A stretch of 64,000 bases of DNA, from contig OY986438.1 in NCBI GenBank assembly GCA_963920525.1, forward strand, positions 50,197,288 through 50,261,287, in the 5' to 3' direction. Positions within the stretch are counted from its first letter, which is position 1, and each line of letters begins with the position of its first letter. The translations under genes and the position numbers were made by a program. The notes beneath the pieces were generated by a model. The model made no database searches. It had not been told where the DNA came from and was given only the letters and a program-made list of their open reading frames with translations. This document shows, piece by piece, positions 23,160 to 33,510 of this stretch. Source of the DNA: Dichetophora obliterata (Eukaryota; Arthropoda; Insecta; Diptera; Sciomyzidae).

Positions 23160-24130
23160 AAAAATATTGCCACACCCCCTATTTCCGCCCACAAGTTAAT
23201 AAAAATGCTATATTTCAGACGAAAACGGTTGTATTGGACTAAGATTTTGTAATTTAGTTCGTAAGGCTACTATCGACAATTCAACAAAAAATTGGCGTGG
23301 TCGAACTATAACTACGCCTACTTTTCAGAAATTATAATTCCTGAGTTGTGCATGTTTTTATAAAGAAACTTGGTTATATATGCTATGAGTACAAGTGGTG
23401 GTCACTAGATATATAAATATTGCCACGCCTACTTTTACCGCCCTTCTATATATATAAAATCTTTCGTGCGATGTCTCTTAAGATCTCAGAAACGGTAACA
23501 CCTATTGCAAAAAATTTACAATATCTGTTAATATCTCGGTTAATTAAGTTAATATCTCGGTAAATAAAAAAGGCCATACCCCTTTTACCGCCCAAAAATC
23601 AATAAAAATGCTATATTTCGGACGGTTTTGATCATATTAGACTAAAATTTGGTAATTTAGTTTGTATGGTTACTTTCTGAAACTGTATTAAAAATGGGTG
23701 ACCACGCCCTCTTTAACAGCCTAAAAATCAATAAATATACTTTATTTAAGACGATTTTGGTCGTATAAGACTTAAATTTGGTAATTTAGTTTGTATGGCT
23801 ACATTCGGGAACAGTATTAAAAATGAGCGTGGTTGCTCTATAGCAACGCCCGCTTTTTCATAAATCATTAAAATTTACTGCTGGGTCGATTGCGCTGAAA
23901 TTATGGCAGTCGATTTCTTTCGCCTACGAGATAGTTTAGGAAAATTTTGCTAAGCACACTTTTACCGCTGACAAATCAATAAAAATTATATATTGTAGAC
24001 GGTTTTGGTCGTATTAAAATAAAATTTTGTAAATTAGTGCATATACTTACTTTCGGAAACTCAACTTAAAATGGACATTTCGCACTAAAGTTATGCCAGT
24101 TCAGATAACAAAAAATTGAAATTTTTTTTC
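23160..24130. repeat. four degenerate ~127-bp units
   Basis: Units at about 23177, 23578, 23709 and 23956 share the order: CCGCCCA..AATCAATAAAAAT, ATATTTCGGACGGTTTTGGT, TTTGGTAATTTAGTTTGTAT, then TGGGCGTGG-like text. A fifth, isolated fragment is at about 45745-45800. These are internal repeats of the surrounding TIR element or remnants of an older dispersed family. Confidence 0.7.
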
Positions 24131-24135
24131 CGATT

Positions 24136-24205
24136 GGCATGAAAATTCTTATGTGGCAGTAAGCCGGTATGTGACAGGACAACGTTTTACCCTAGATTAC
24201 TAGTA
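24136..24205 (+). mobile_element. short inverted-repeat element, copy C (partial)
   Basis: GGCATGAAAATTCTTATGTG, then GGCAGTAAGCCGG and GACAGGACAACG, match the first half of the elements at 5276-5410 and 36598-36720. The right half is absent. Confidence 0.6.
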
Positions 24206-24487
24206 AATGATAACATACCGCGAAGTTCACGTTAAAAATTACTCGTATATAGAATAACTTTTTTACGCCCAATTAATAACCTAAAATTTTCGCGCATACA
24301 ATGACAAAAAATGGTGGCAACCCTTTTCCAGCTGTCACTCATCTACATAAACCGGGGAGATCAAACAAACATGCAGCACTGCCTTAAACTATTCTACAAA
24401 GTACTCAATTGCAATTTAGGGTGCTCGCAATAACCAAAAGTACTCAATCTACCCATACCCAACTACCCAAGTCAGTGTGAATACCCC

Positions 24488-25642
24488 TTGGGGTATTATA
24501 ATAAAAAACCGCTACTATTGTCCTTTTTTAACTACAAAGTAGAACCCTGCTAATAAAAATAACAAAAATATATATTAAAACATTATCCTGTTAAATAATA
24601 TATTAAAAAAACTTCTTTACTATTGCATGTTGTCTTAAGCAATTTAATTATGGTATTTATTCAATACTATAAATTATGTACAATTTTTATATATGAAGTA
24701 CTGTATAACAAATATATAAAATACTGTATTGGTTGAAACACATGAACGTTATACAAAAATACAACGTTTAGGTGTTTCAATTAATACAATATTTAATACT
24801 TATAGTGATCTTTAGCTATTTTTCTCGGAATTTACTTTTAGCTAGTTACCCGGTTTTTCCATTGGAGTAACTGAAGTTTTCCCAATTATATTGCTTTATA
24901 ATTGTTCGTTGCACTCCCTTTTAAGAAGTTAAGTTTCTACTATAAGTCTTTAACCTCGTTGTCACATTAACTTTAACAAAGTATTTACTTTATATTGAGC
25001 ATTTGAAACATTTAAAAGTAATTTCTTTTTTGAATACAAGTCGTTTACTGTTTTATGTGCACGATTTTTCATATCTCAATTAAAGTGTGTCTGTCATCTG
25101 TGACAGTGAATCATTCACTTTTTGTGCCGTTTGACATATCAACTAATTGAATCTGTACAATTTTTTGCACGTTCCCAACAACATCAAAACGTTTTGGTGC
25201 TTTAATTTTTTGTGTTTATTTATTTGTGCTTTATGTACTATTTTGTGTTTGTTTTGATGAGGAAATTCCCATCAATTGAGTAAAAAGTTGCAAATTAATT
25301 TGAACGGACTATACACGTGGCATATTTTCACACGGAAAAATTGTTTGCTTAAACATAAATCAGCAAATGTGGGCTCAATCACAGTGTGGTTCTAGAAAAC
25401 TCAAGTGTGATTGCTGGAATTCAAATCACTTTTCATAAATATGTATATTTAGGAAAAAACTTGATTTGATTTAATATTAGCAATAATTTGAAAGGTTAAT
25501 GAACTGAAAAAGCAAATTTTTATTTGGTTCAAGCAACTATTTGCTTTCTTATTAAAAAGTAAAAAATTAGATTTTAATTTAAATTATAGGAGGTTTTATG
25601 CAAAAATTTTTCCGAAAATTTAACTTTTTTTTTAAATTGATT
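24488..25642. other. AT-rich DNA without recognised gene
   Basis: No coding frame, RNA gene or clear repeat seen, apart from A/T-rich simple sequence. Confidence 0.45.
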
Positions 25643-25690
25643 ATTAACTGCGTTTCTTACAACTCGCTTAGAAAAAACTCAGCTATTGTT
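25643..25690. repeat. solo end of the AGCTGTGTTTTT MITE family
   Basis: CTTACAACTCGCTTAGAAAA followed by AACTCAGCTATTG matches the right end of the MITE at 48480-48951. The partner end was not found nearby, so this is a truncated copy just upstream of LINE B. Confidence 0.6.
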
Positions 25691-25756
25691 GTACAATTAT
25701 TTAAGAATATATAAAAAGAATTAAAATTAATACCGCTTATAAAACGGATTCTACAG

Positions 25757-26314
25757 CGCTTCAAACCCGGTGCGCCAGAGTGGCTGGAAAAAGTAACCAA
25801 AGTTAACGCTTCTCTTGCTGACGTTGAGCGCATTGAAAGAATTGAGTCGAATGCTGAAAACGTGGAATTAGCTGCGTATAAAGAAGAAGTGCACGAATTG
25901 CATAAAATCATCGGTGATCTTGAGCGAAAAGAAGTTGCGACTGATGCTGTTTTGTTTGGAGTTTCGGAGAATAACGAAGAAAACCTAACGCACCTGTTTA
26001 ATAAGATGTGCTTCTCAATTGGCTGCAGACCTGCTCCACTCAAGAGTGTGTTTCGTGTGAGAAGTAATACACACAATGCTAATGCTAAATGCACTCCAAT
26101 CGTCGTTAAGTTCTCCAGTATGTTCGAGAGAAATGCTGTTCTTCGATCAGCAGCTAATAGTGGGGTTCACATGATCCTACATGTTGTCACGCCTGGCGTG
26201 ATGGCCTTGAATCTGAAATATTTCAAATTCAAGATAACATGTTGTCAGTCGGCTGTATCTAGCGTTCGAACGGTCAAATACGAGGCTTGTCCTACAATGC
26301 GTGACAATATGTAG
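25757..26314 (+). pseudogene. LINE B: ORF1 N-terminal and central part
   Basis: An open stretch begins at about 25757 (RFKPGAPEWLEKVTK) and passes through a predicted coiled coil rich in E/K/L (ADVERIERIESNAENVE to LHKIIGDLERK). It then enters an RRM-like domain with VLFGVSENNEENLTHLFNK, a VFRVRS segment and TPIVVKFSS..ERNAVLRSA. This order, coiled coil then RRM, is that of LINE ORF1 RNA-binding proteins. The frame stops at 26314. The C-terminal part reappears at 27255 after inserted DNA. No full start is visible because a stop precedes the coiled coil. Confidence 0.75.
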
Positions 26315-26399
26315 GACCATGTGAGCCCTATCTATCGAAGAAATAACGGAACAAATCTCTCGCTTAATGACTTGGAACTGAACTCTAACTCAAGCATTT

Positions 26400-27250
26400 T
26401 TTTAAATTAAAGCTTGACTAAGCGTAGCCGGCAACTGTTGCAGTGTAGTAAATATGTTTTTGGGTCGCCATGTAATAATATTTTGGCGACAGGATCGCCA
26501 CATAATTTTATTCGCGACATAGCATCGCCATGTAAGGGTTCACGATTATTTAAAAAAGGACTCGCGGATTTACTATTAATATTTTAAGGTCCTGCCTAAT
26601 TGGTTGCCGGCGAAGTTCGCCACTGGCACTATTTTTGTTTTTATTACATTTACAGCCGTTCACTATAAAAAGTGCAGAGGCTAAAAAGTTGAAGTCGGCA
26701 GCTATTAAAGCTCAAGACTTATTTAAAAATGAATTAGTAGGCAGCTTGTTAGAAGCTCAAAACTAATTGATTTATTTTCAAATTTGTTCATCCTTTTATA
26801 GTAAGCATAACGGTATTTTGTCTTAAAACTAGTTAACAATTGTTTGTGTAGTTAAGAATGTAAACAGAATCATATGTTCTTTAATTAGTGTAAAAGTAAT
26901 AGTAGAATATTGTAATTTAGTATTAATCGTTTAATATGTGTGAGTGAGTAGACTTATATTAATAGAAAACTTAAACATAATCATATGTTAACATATTTGT
27001 GTAGGAGTAAAAAGTATAATATAATATCATATGTTTTGCATTCAGCCATATGGGTACATGTGTGCGAATGAGATAGATAGTAGTGCTTAGAATGAACATA
27101 TGTTCTTATTGTTTGAATATTATTGTGCATGTTCTCGAAAATTCTTACAGTAGAGGTTTTTATATTATTACTTATTTTATGAAAAGTATTTATAGCTTGT
27201 TTTATAATGAAATACATTGATGTAAATTAAATGTTTAAATAATATGTATA
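26400..27250. mobile_element. insertion inside LINE B ORF1
   Basis: ORF1 is interrupted here and resumes at 27255. The insert contains TCGCCATGTAA-type short repeats (26467-26535), a copy of the 255-bp mobile segment (26533-26785), and AT-rich DNA with no recognised ORF. A frame from 26404 to about 26587 reads SLTKRSRQLLQCSKYVFGSP onward with repeated G/S-P-C/H motifs, and it looks more protein-like than its surroundings. No TSD was found, so the borders are approximate. Confidence 0.5.
26533..26785 (+). repeat. 255-bp mobile segment, copy 1
   Basis: Near identical to 28504-28758; I saw two substitutions (TTCACG/TCCACG near the start and GGCACT/GGCGCT). It includes GGTTGCCGGCGAAGTTCGCC, a splice-acceptor-like TTTTTATTACATTTACAG, and then a 34-codon frame containing KSAEAKKLKSAAIKAQDLF and ending LVGSLLEAQN stop. 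Function unknown. Confidence 0.8.
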
Positions 27251-27254
27251 GGTA

Positions 27255-27439
27255 TACTACAGCAGAGTGCAGTCAAACTTAAGCGTCGCAAGCAGCTGTT
27301 TTTTGCATATGCAAATAAGGGGCTTATTTTTGTCAAGAGGATTGAATATTGTGAGAATTTGTTAATTGAAAACTATAACCAACTCTCTGCTATTGCTGCG
27401 GGTGAGCTGGATGATGACAATCTTGAAAATTATGTTTAA
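27255..27439 (+). pseudogene. LINE B: ORF1 C terminus
   Basis: The frame reads VKLKRRKQLFFAYANKG, LIFVKRIEYCENLL and ends DDDNLENYV with stop TAA at 27437-27439. The pattern (basic helix, then F.Y..KG.IFV) is what follows the RRM in CR1-like ORF1 proteins, which fits with the domain at 25757-26314 once the inserted DNA is removed. Confidence 0.65.
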
Positions 27440-27739
27440 CGTTTATTTTATTTACGTGGTTCCATTATGTTTTTATTTTTCTCAATTATTTTCTTTTCGT
27501 CTTTCATTTTCTCTATCATCTTTAAGCTGTGTCAGTGATATCACTTTTCGAGTTATATGGTCACTGTCTGCTTCTATTTTCTTTAATTTCTTCTCTATAC
27601 TCTTAATATCTTTTTTTACTCTACGTGGCTTGCCTAATGTTTCTATACGTCGTCTCCTGTTTTATGATTGTGTCTAATAGATATTGCAATGGCGCTAATG
27701 AAACCTCTAAAGTCGTAATAAATGTTTTTTGTAGACGGT

Positions 27740-28503
27740 GTTCTGGTCTTAAAGTTGTGCATTTTAATGCCAGAAGCCTTAATGCGTTTAAGCTAGATTA
27801 TTTAAAATTTGTGTTTGAAGACTCGTCGGCCGATATTATATGTGTATCAGAAACATGATTTTGTTCTGATATCGATGACACTGTTCTCGATATAAGTAAC
27901 TTAAGTTTATTTAGAAATGATAGAACTAATAAAAGAGGAGGAGGGTTTGCTATTTACTGCAACAAAAGCTTGAATGCTAAGATCGTTTACAAATCTTCTG
28001 GTGATAGTGTAGAATTTTTAAATATCTGTGTATCTGACAACAATACCAAGATACGGCTTTCTTGTGTTTACAATCCTAACAAATTTCATAGCCTAAGTAC
28101 TTATTTCTCTGAACTCTCTGATCTGGCAATCAACTTCCATTACTCTGTTGTGTGTGGTGATTTCAATATCAGTATTTTATGTAATGATAATGTTACAAAA
28201 TCTTTGTATTAATTGTGAATAAATCTATACCCAAGCGATTCTCGTCTAGTAATGTGCCCAGTCTTTTAGATTATTTTATAGTTTCTGATGTATCGACTGT
28301 TCTTCTGTTTGATCAGATTTATTTCATTTCTAACCATGATTTAATTTTCCGCACACTCGACATAAACTTATCACGTTCCTTGACTTCAAAGTCAGTATCG
28401 TACCCAAACTTTAACTGCATGAACTTTCCTGTCCTATTCAGTGATGCCAGCTTGGATCCCTGGAATGATGTTTGGTTTCAGTCTGGTATTGATGAAAAAG
28501 TTG
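27740..28503 (+). pseudogene. LINE B: APE-type endonuclease, broken
   Basis: Motifs in order: VVHFNARSLNAFK (27756 on, the N.R start), ADIICVSET (catalytic Glu) with TGA where the usual Trp codon would be (27857-27859), RGGGFAIYCNKSL, SCVYNP, and VVCGDFNI (Asp/Asn catalytic pair). Then comes a frame change near 28212-28215, SLLDYFIVSD and ISNHDLI (terminal Asp-His). The order is complete, so the domain was once functional; the stop and frameshift inactivate it. It continues downstream of the 255-bp insert at 28777 (KVELFAGTL). Confidence 0.8.
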
Positions 28504-28776
28504 TAAGGGTCCACGATTATTTAAAAAAGGACTCGCGGATTTACTATTAATATTTTAAGGTCCTGCCTAATTGGTTGCCGGCGAAGTTCGCCACTGGCGC
28601 TATTTTTGTTTTTATTACATTTACAGCCGTTCACTATAAAAAGTGCAGAGGCTAAAAAGTTGAAGTCGGCAGCTATTAAAGCTCAAGACTTATTTAAAAA
28701 TGAATTAGTAGGCAGCTTGTTAGAAGCTCAAAACTAATTGATTTATTTTCAAATTTATGTATTGATGAAAAAGTTG
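28486..28776 (+). mobile_element. 255-bp mobile segment, copy 2, with 18-bp TSD
   Basis: The 18-bp GTATTGATGAAAAAGTTG occurs at 28486-28503 and again at 28759-28776, bracketing 255 bp that interrupts the LINE B reading frame. Removing the insert and one TSD restores the frame (..GIDEKVELF..), which proves insertion after LINE B arrived. The insert is the same as copy 1 and has no poly(A). An 18-bp TSD is in the range of target-primed reverse transcription. Confidence 0.9.
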
Positions 28777-30702
28777 AACTTTTCGCTGGTACGCTAAACA
28801 CCCTGTTTGCTACGCATGTTCTTATTCGCAATGCTGTTATTTAAAATGTTTCATGTCCGTGGTTTAATGCTTATGTAAAAAATGCTATTAAAAAAAGAAA
28901 TAAATTTCATCATCAGTGGAAAAAGAATCCGTCCGCTGAAAATTGGGAAAACTATAGGGTAGCTAGAAATGCTGTTGTACTAATAACAAAGACGATATTA
29001 TTCTGCTAAGTTGAATACCTCGCTACCTTCTAAAGTATTGTGGAGGAACCTGAAAAACTTGGGTATTGGAAAAAATATGCTACTGATTGCAACGTGGATC
29101 CTGATGTTCTTAATAATTTTTTCTTAGCTAACAATAGTAGTTCTGTAAACAGTACAATTGTTGATATGCTGATTGAACCAAATTATCAATTTTCTGCTGA
29201 ATGAGAGTGACGTTGGCAAGTGCATAATGAAAATCAAATCAAATGCTGTCGGTGAGGATGGTATTTCGATAAAATTTGTTAAACTTATTTTATCATACGT
29301 ACTTCAATCTCTAACGCACATAGTTAATCACTGCTTTTAAACGTCTACTTTCCCACACTCCTGGAAAGTAGCAAAAGTACTACCGGTTGCCAAAAAATCG
29401 TCAACGTCTGATACCAACGATTCAGGGCAATAAGTATTCCGTCTTCGCTGTCTAAAGTGTGCGAAGCTATAATGGCTGATCAAATCTCAAAATACTTAAG
29501 CATAAGTAATTTGTTGTCTCCTTTAAAGTCTGAATTTCGTGCTGGCCATAGCTGTATAATCGCTACCATAAAAGTTTTGGATGATATAAGGAAATCATAC
29601 GATGAAGACCTAGTTACTTTACTCTGCACGCTTGATTTTTCAAAGCGTTTGATAGCGTTAATCACATTCTGATTTGTCAAAAACTGAAGTGTTGGTATGG
29701 GTTTTGTAATAATGCTGAAGGGCTTTTAGAAAGCTACTTGTCCAACAGGTTGCAGAGAGTAAGAATAGGGGATAAGTGTTTTCAATTTGAATTGGTAAGC
29801 AGTAGAGTGCCCCAGGGATCTATTCTGGGTCCTCTGCTGTTTTCATTGTTTATTTATGATATTTTTTCAACCTACAGATATGCTTCTATGCATGCTTATG
29901 CGGATGACATTCAGTTGCATCTTTGCCGTAGAACAGGCGTCTTTAAAGATCTAAGTGTCAGGCTGAATGAAGGTCTCAACCATATTCACCAGTGGGCTAT
30001 TAATAATGGTCTGCAGCTAAATGCCGATAAATCATATGTTCTACCGATCTCAGCCTCAAACATTTTCCGGAGAATATTCCAGATCTATTTATAGGGGATA
30101 AAAAACTTCAACTGGTCACAAATGTCGTAAGTCTTGGTTTTCACATTAATTCAACAATGACATGCACCAATCATGTGAATAGCATAATACGTAAAATATA
30201 TAGCATTCTGAGAAACCTAAGGATGTCTAGAGATTTTACACCCATAGAAACCAGACGTAAGCTCGTAATACAACTAGTTTTACCTGTAATAACCTATTCG
30301 GATCATGTGTATTGCAAATTAGATTCAAGCTCTGAACATAAGCTACAAGTAGCATTCAACCACACAACTAGGTATGTTTATGGAATTCGAAAATTTGATC
30401 ATCTTTCGCAGTTTAAGAATGCTATTCTCGGCTGCAGGATTATAAGTTATATTTACGCCAGAAACTGTATTTTTCTCTATGAGCTAAGTCATTCGAAAAC
30501 TTCACGGTACCTTTTTGATAAACTACAGTTCTGCCATTCGGCTAGAAGTAATATGCTTATAGTACCGAATTTTAAATTTCTAAACTCTACTAGACTCTTC
30601 TTCATTAACGCCATTAGTTTATGGAATACCTTACCTAATCACTTAAAATCAATAAACGGAATTGGGAACTTTAGGCAAGCTTTTTTTAATTTGTTTACCT
30701 AA
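28777..30702 (+). pseudogene. LINE B: reverse transcriptase and C-terminal region, broken
   Basis: Begins with PWFNAYVKNAIKKRNK, the linker before the polymerase. Fingers text includes AISIPSSLSKVCEAIMADQ and FRAGHS. Motif A is LDFSK then, after a 1-nt frameshift near 29642, AFDSVNHILI. Motif B is SRVPQGSILGPLLFSLF and motif C is HAYADDIQLHL (catalytic DD). Downstream are NADKSYVLPIS, then after a stop near 30094 the thumb and C-terminal part with LVLPVITYSDHVY and a terminal LWNTLPNHLKS. The last frame ends at 30702. Stops at about 28843 and in the 29.0-29.4 kb region add to the decay. Confidence 0.85.
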
Positions 30703-31030
30703 TTTCCTCATATATTAAAACTTGCTCTCTTTTTAAACTTCAGCTCTTTCCGCTTTGTTATTTTTTCTAATTTACTTTTATTTCATATAGTTGATTTTAA
30801 GATGTCTTCTTTACTTCCTGTTAATTTTACTTATTGTAATGTAAGCTGAATTATACAGTAATATTTATTCTTCATTTAAAAACTTATATCAGACGTTATG
30901 TCAAATTTAAATTTAAAAACAATGTCATATGCAATACTTTACTCTTAAGATTATTGCTTTGTATAGTAAAAGAACTTTTTCTTATTGTACTATTAGTACA
31001 TTAGTTGAATAAAAATAATAATAATAATAA

Positions 31031-31325
31031 CTTTAAACGCGTTTTTCCCGAAGCATACTTTTTCAAAACGGGCTGCACTCCAGGAAACAAACTAATCGAT
31101 CGATTGTAATATTTTTTTAAAATAATTATTTTTAATTTAATTCTTCACTTCATTTAGCAATACGGTCAAAAATAACGTACATTTTTATAATTTTCTTAAT
31201 TTTTCATAATTCCATTCCATTTTGGTAAATGAAGTATTTTCAAGGGTCTACTTTCAAATATATTTTTTTCAGACGAATTTGAGCCGAGCCCGATGATATG
31301 GCCCGATTTTCACCTTTTTTTAAGC
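31031..31325 (+). repeat. possible Kolobok-related fragment
   Basis: ACTTTAAACGCGTTTTTCCC at 31031 resembles ACTTTAAACGCGTTTTTCTC at 12987 inside the Kolobok-like element, and TTTTTCAGACGA at about 31268 resembles TTTTTCAGACGATG at 13302. The text between is not clearly alignable. LINE B may have inserted next to, or into, a relative of that element. Confidence 0.4.
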
Positions 31326-31451
31326 ACACCAACTTCAGCGTCATCTTTATGTATAAATACTATATGTTAAAAAAAAACATTTTTTATTTAAACTGATGAT
31401 GTTAAATTAACATGCAAATTAAATTTTTTGTCTATATATTATAGAGTGATG

Positions 31452-32771
31452 TACAGGGTTGCCAATATTCGAAGCGCCCATCTGGCAACACTGTAACTTT
31501 CCGCAGTGATGCCAAATCGACTAATGACATACCGCGTTTGAAGCGTCATTCCAAGCAAATGTTTACAATGGAACAGTACACGCCACGCGAACGCTCTAAA
31601 ATTGTTGAAATTTACATTCAACAAAACAAGTCAATAGTGAAAACTCAACGTGCTTTCAAAAAAATAAATAAAGTGAAAAGTGTGCCTTCCAAGAAAACAA
31701 TTTATCGTTTGTATGAAAGATTTACAACTGGTAATACTCTTGGTAACCCAAAGAGGCCAAATAAAAAGCGACCAAGGCGATCGGATGAGAATATTGCAGC
31801 CGTACGAGCCAGTATTGAGCAGTCACCAACAACATCCCAAAATCGCCGTTCTCAGCAGCTCGGCATTCCCCGATCCACTTTACAACAAATTTTACGTGTT
31901 GATTTGAATTTGTTTCCGTACAAAATTCAATTGGTAAACAAATTGTTGCCTACCGATAAGCCACATCGATTGGAATGGGCCCAAAGAGTCATCGAAATGG
32001 CTGAAGAAGACGAGCAATTTTGGCATAAAATTATCATGAGCGATGAAGCTCATTTTCAGTTGAACGGAACGGTAAACAAACAAAATTGCCGTATTTATGC
32101 CACTGAAAATCCACAAGAGATTCAAGAGGTACCTCTTCACGATGCAAAAGTCACTGTTTGGTGCGGCGTTTGTGCTAAAATGTTCATTGGGCCGTTCTTT
32201 TTCGAAGATGATAATGGCCACAGAGTTACTGTCAATCAGGAGCGTTATCGCGATATGATAAACAATTTTTTCATGCCAATCGTTCGTCGAAAGCGTATCA
32301 GGCACTACTGGTTTCAACAAGACGGCGCGCCACCACACACAAGCCGCACTACAATCGATTTTTTGAAGCAATTGTTCCCTGGCCGTTTGATGACAAAAAA
32401 TGGTGATTTCGATTGGCCGCCAAGATCACCAGATTTAACGCCTCCAGACTTCTTTATGTGGGGTTATTTGAAATCTAAGGTTTACGTCAACAAGCCAAGG
32501 ACCCTAGAAGAGCTGAAAACCAACATCCGTCAAGAAATAACCGCCATTCCCATCGAAATGTTGAAGAAAACCATGGAAAATGCTGCAAAACGGGCACAAT
32601 ATGTCGTAGAGGCCAATGGCGACCATTTACGAGATATCATATTCAAGAAATAATGTAAGCAAATCTACTTGAACCCAATTAAATGATATTCATGACGAAC
32701 AGACAAAAAATTGTGGTTTCTTTGATTTATTTAAAAATAAAATGGGCGCTTCGAATATTGACAACCCTGTA
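31452..32771 (+). mobile_element. intact rosa-like (DD41D) Tc1/mariner element
   Basis: The element is 31454-32769 (1316 bp) with TA target-site duplications at 31452-31453 and 32770-32771. The TIRs are about 28 bp, starting CAGGGTTGCCAATATTCGAA on the left and, inverted, CAGGGTTGTCAATATTCGAA on the right: one mismatch. A single uninterrupted transposase gene fills the interior. It sits inside the left TIR of the PHD-finger element, so it is the younger insertion. An intact ORF and near-identical TIRs suggest recent activity. Confidence 0.95.
31568..32653 (+). CDS. rosa-like mariner transposase, DD41D
   Basis: Cut-and-paste transposase. The frame is open from 31538 (371 codons). I prefer the start at 31568, giving MEQYTPRERSKIVEIYIQ (361 residues), because Tc1/mariner transposases normally begin just before the first helix-turn-helix. 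Numbering from 31538: paired HTH DNA-binding region at about 12-125 (including SKKTIYRLYERF and GIPRSTLQQILR); catalytic Asp169 in MSDEAHF; Asp262 in WFQQDGAPPHTS; Asp304 in RSPDLTPPDFFMWGYL. The last two acidic residues are 41 residues apart, the spacing that defines the rosa (DD41D) group. No stop or frameshift is visible. The only apparently complete protein in the window. Confidence 0.93.
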   Translation: MEQYTPRERSKIVEIYIQQNKSIVKTQRAFKKINKVKSVPSKKTIYRLYERFTTGNTLGNPKRPNKKRPRRSDENIAAVRASIEQSPTTSQNRRSQQLGIPRSTLQQILRVDLNLFPYKIQLVNKLLPTDKPHRLEWAQRVIEMAEEDEQFWHKIIMSDEAHFQLNGTVNKQNCRIYATENPQEIQEVPLHDAKVTVWCGVCAKMFIGPFFFEDDNGHRVTVNQERYRDMINNFFMPIVRRKRIRHYWFQQDGAPPHTSRTTIDFLKQLFPGRLMTKNGDFDWPPRSPDLTPPDFFMWGYLKSKVYVNKPRTLEELKTNIRQEITAIPIEMLKKTMENAAKRAQYVVEANGDHLRDIIFKK

Positions 32772-33231
32772 GACAGAAGTGGGCCATGTTTTTATTTTCG
32801 GTTGTAAAATGGTGAAAAATTCAAATTTTCCAAAAAAATTTTCTTTAATCGCAAGAGTACCTCAAGACACAACTTTCCATCACAGCAGATTTCTTAAATT
32901 TAGTTGTAAAGACTTTTTCTTTTTCATGTAAAAGAAAAGTGTATTTTCCTAGTTTTCCGAAATTGTACGGAGAAGTGGGCCACCAAAATTTTTATCTGAA
33001 AAATGCTGCCATCTGTTTCAAATTCTTCTTCTAGGGGTTTTTAGAGGCGCTGATCACAAATCTGTTGTAAAATTCGCAAAATTCAAAATACTTGATGCGA
33101 AATGACGGTCAAAAATTAAAAAAAAACATGGACTTTAATAATGTTTATTCAATGTCTGGAAAAAGGAGTGATGAAGTAGAAATTACAAAGTTCATGTGAA
33201 AAAAACATTTCTTAGTGATAAAGCACAGATC

Positions 33232-33510
33232 TTACTCGCAATTGACGCACGTGAAGTCGGTGCGGTTGGTCATATCGACGCACTGTAAATGGAAGGGTCG
33301 GTCGCAGATGTCGCACTCGATGGAATTTTTTTTTGTGAGCTTTGTCGGCATCAATTTAGTGCAAATCATACAAAAATCAATCGGAAATCGGTTGAAAACA
33401 AGGAAATCGGCAGCAGCAGAAGCAACACGATCCGATGTTTGATTTATCCTTACTTGCTTTATAGCAGCAATCAATTTTTCATAATTTACCACTTTTTTGG
33501 TGGTTTCCTT
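33232..33510 (-). CDS. C-terminal PHD-finger protein fragment inside the TIR element
   Basis: The minus frame is open from about 33516 to the stop at 33232. The lead residues are KKKETTKK, with no ATG in frame; a GTG at 33492 is not a likely eukaryotic start. The middle contains NYEKLIAAIKQVRINQTSD. The last 45 residues form a C4HC3 array: CMIC, IECDIC, RPFHLQC, FTCVNC then E and stop. This is the ligand order of a PHD finger, which often reads histone tails. Some pogo-like transposases end in such a finger, so this could be the tail of a transposase or a spliced last exon. The finger itself has no damage. Confidence 0.6.
   Translation of the reverse strand, partial: KETTKKVVNYEKLIAAIKQVRINQTSDRVASAAADFLVFNRFPIDFCMICTKLMPTKLTKKNSIECDICDRPFHLQCVDMTNRTDFTCVNCE

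Larger units (their letters stand above)
22899..24487. mobile_element. 1.6-kb non-autonomous element with ~32-bp TIR
   Basis: GGGGTATTCACACTGACTTG and the bases following it (22899-22930) are matched by the inverted right end (24456-24487), about 32 bp without a visible mismatch. No transposase is encoded. The interior (about 23160-24130) contains four degenerate units of about 127 bp. A partial copy of the short inverted-repeat element (24136-24205) is also inside. No target-site duplication is clear, so the superfamily is undetermined. Confidence 0.8.
25691..31030 (+). mobile_element. LINE B, decayed CR1/Jockey-like non-LTR retrotransposon
   Basis: Plus-strand order is coiled-coil and ORF1 domain (25757-26314, C terminus 27255-27439), endonuclease (27740-28830), reverse transcriptase and C-terminal region (28840-30702), 3' UTR, and a short (TAA)n tail at about 31013-31030. 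Simple TAA-type tails are known in several non-LTR clades. Two insertions interrupt it: about 26400-27250 inside ORF1 and 28504-28758 after the endonuclease. Stops and at least one 1-nt frameshift make it inactive. Confidence 0.85.

Noticed and set aside
25657..26094. 145-residue minus-strand frame
   Set aside because: Antisense shadow of LINE B ORF1, whose plus frame has recognisable motifs.
27366..27677. Hydrophobic 103-residue frame that looks like a membrane protein
   Set aside because: T-rich spacer between ORF1 and the endonuclease of LINE B; hydrophobicity follows from composition.
31892..32371. 159-residue minus-strand frame
   Set aside because: Shadow of the mariner transposase, which is clearly coding on the plus strand.
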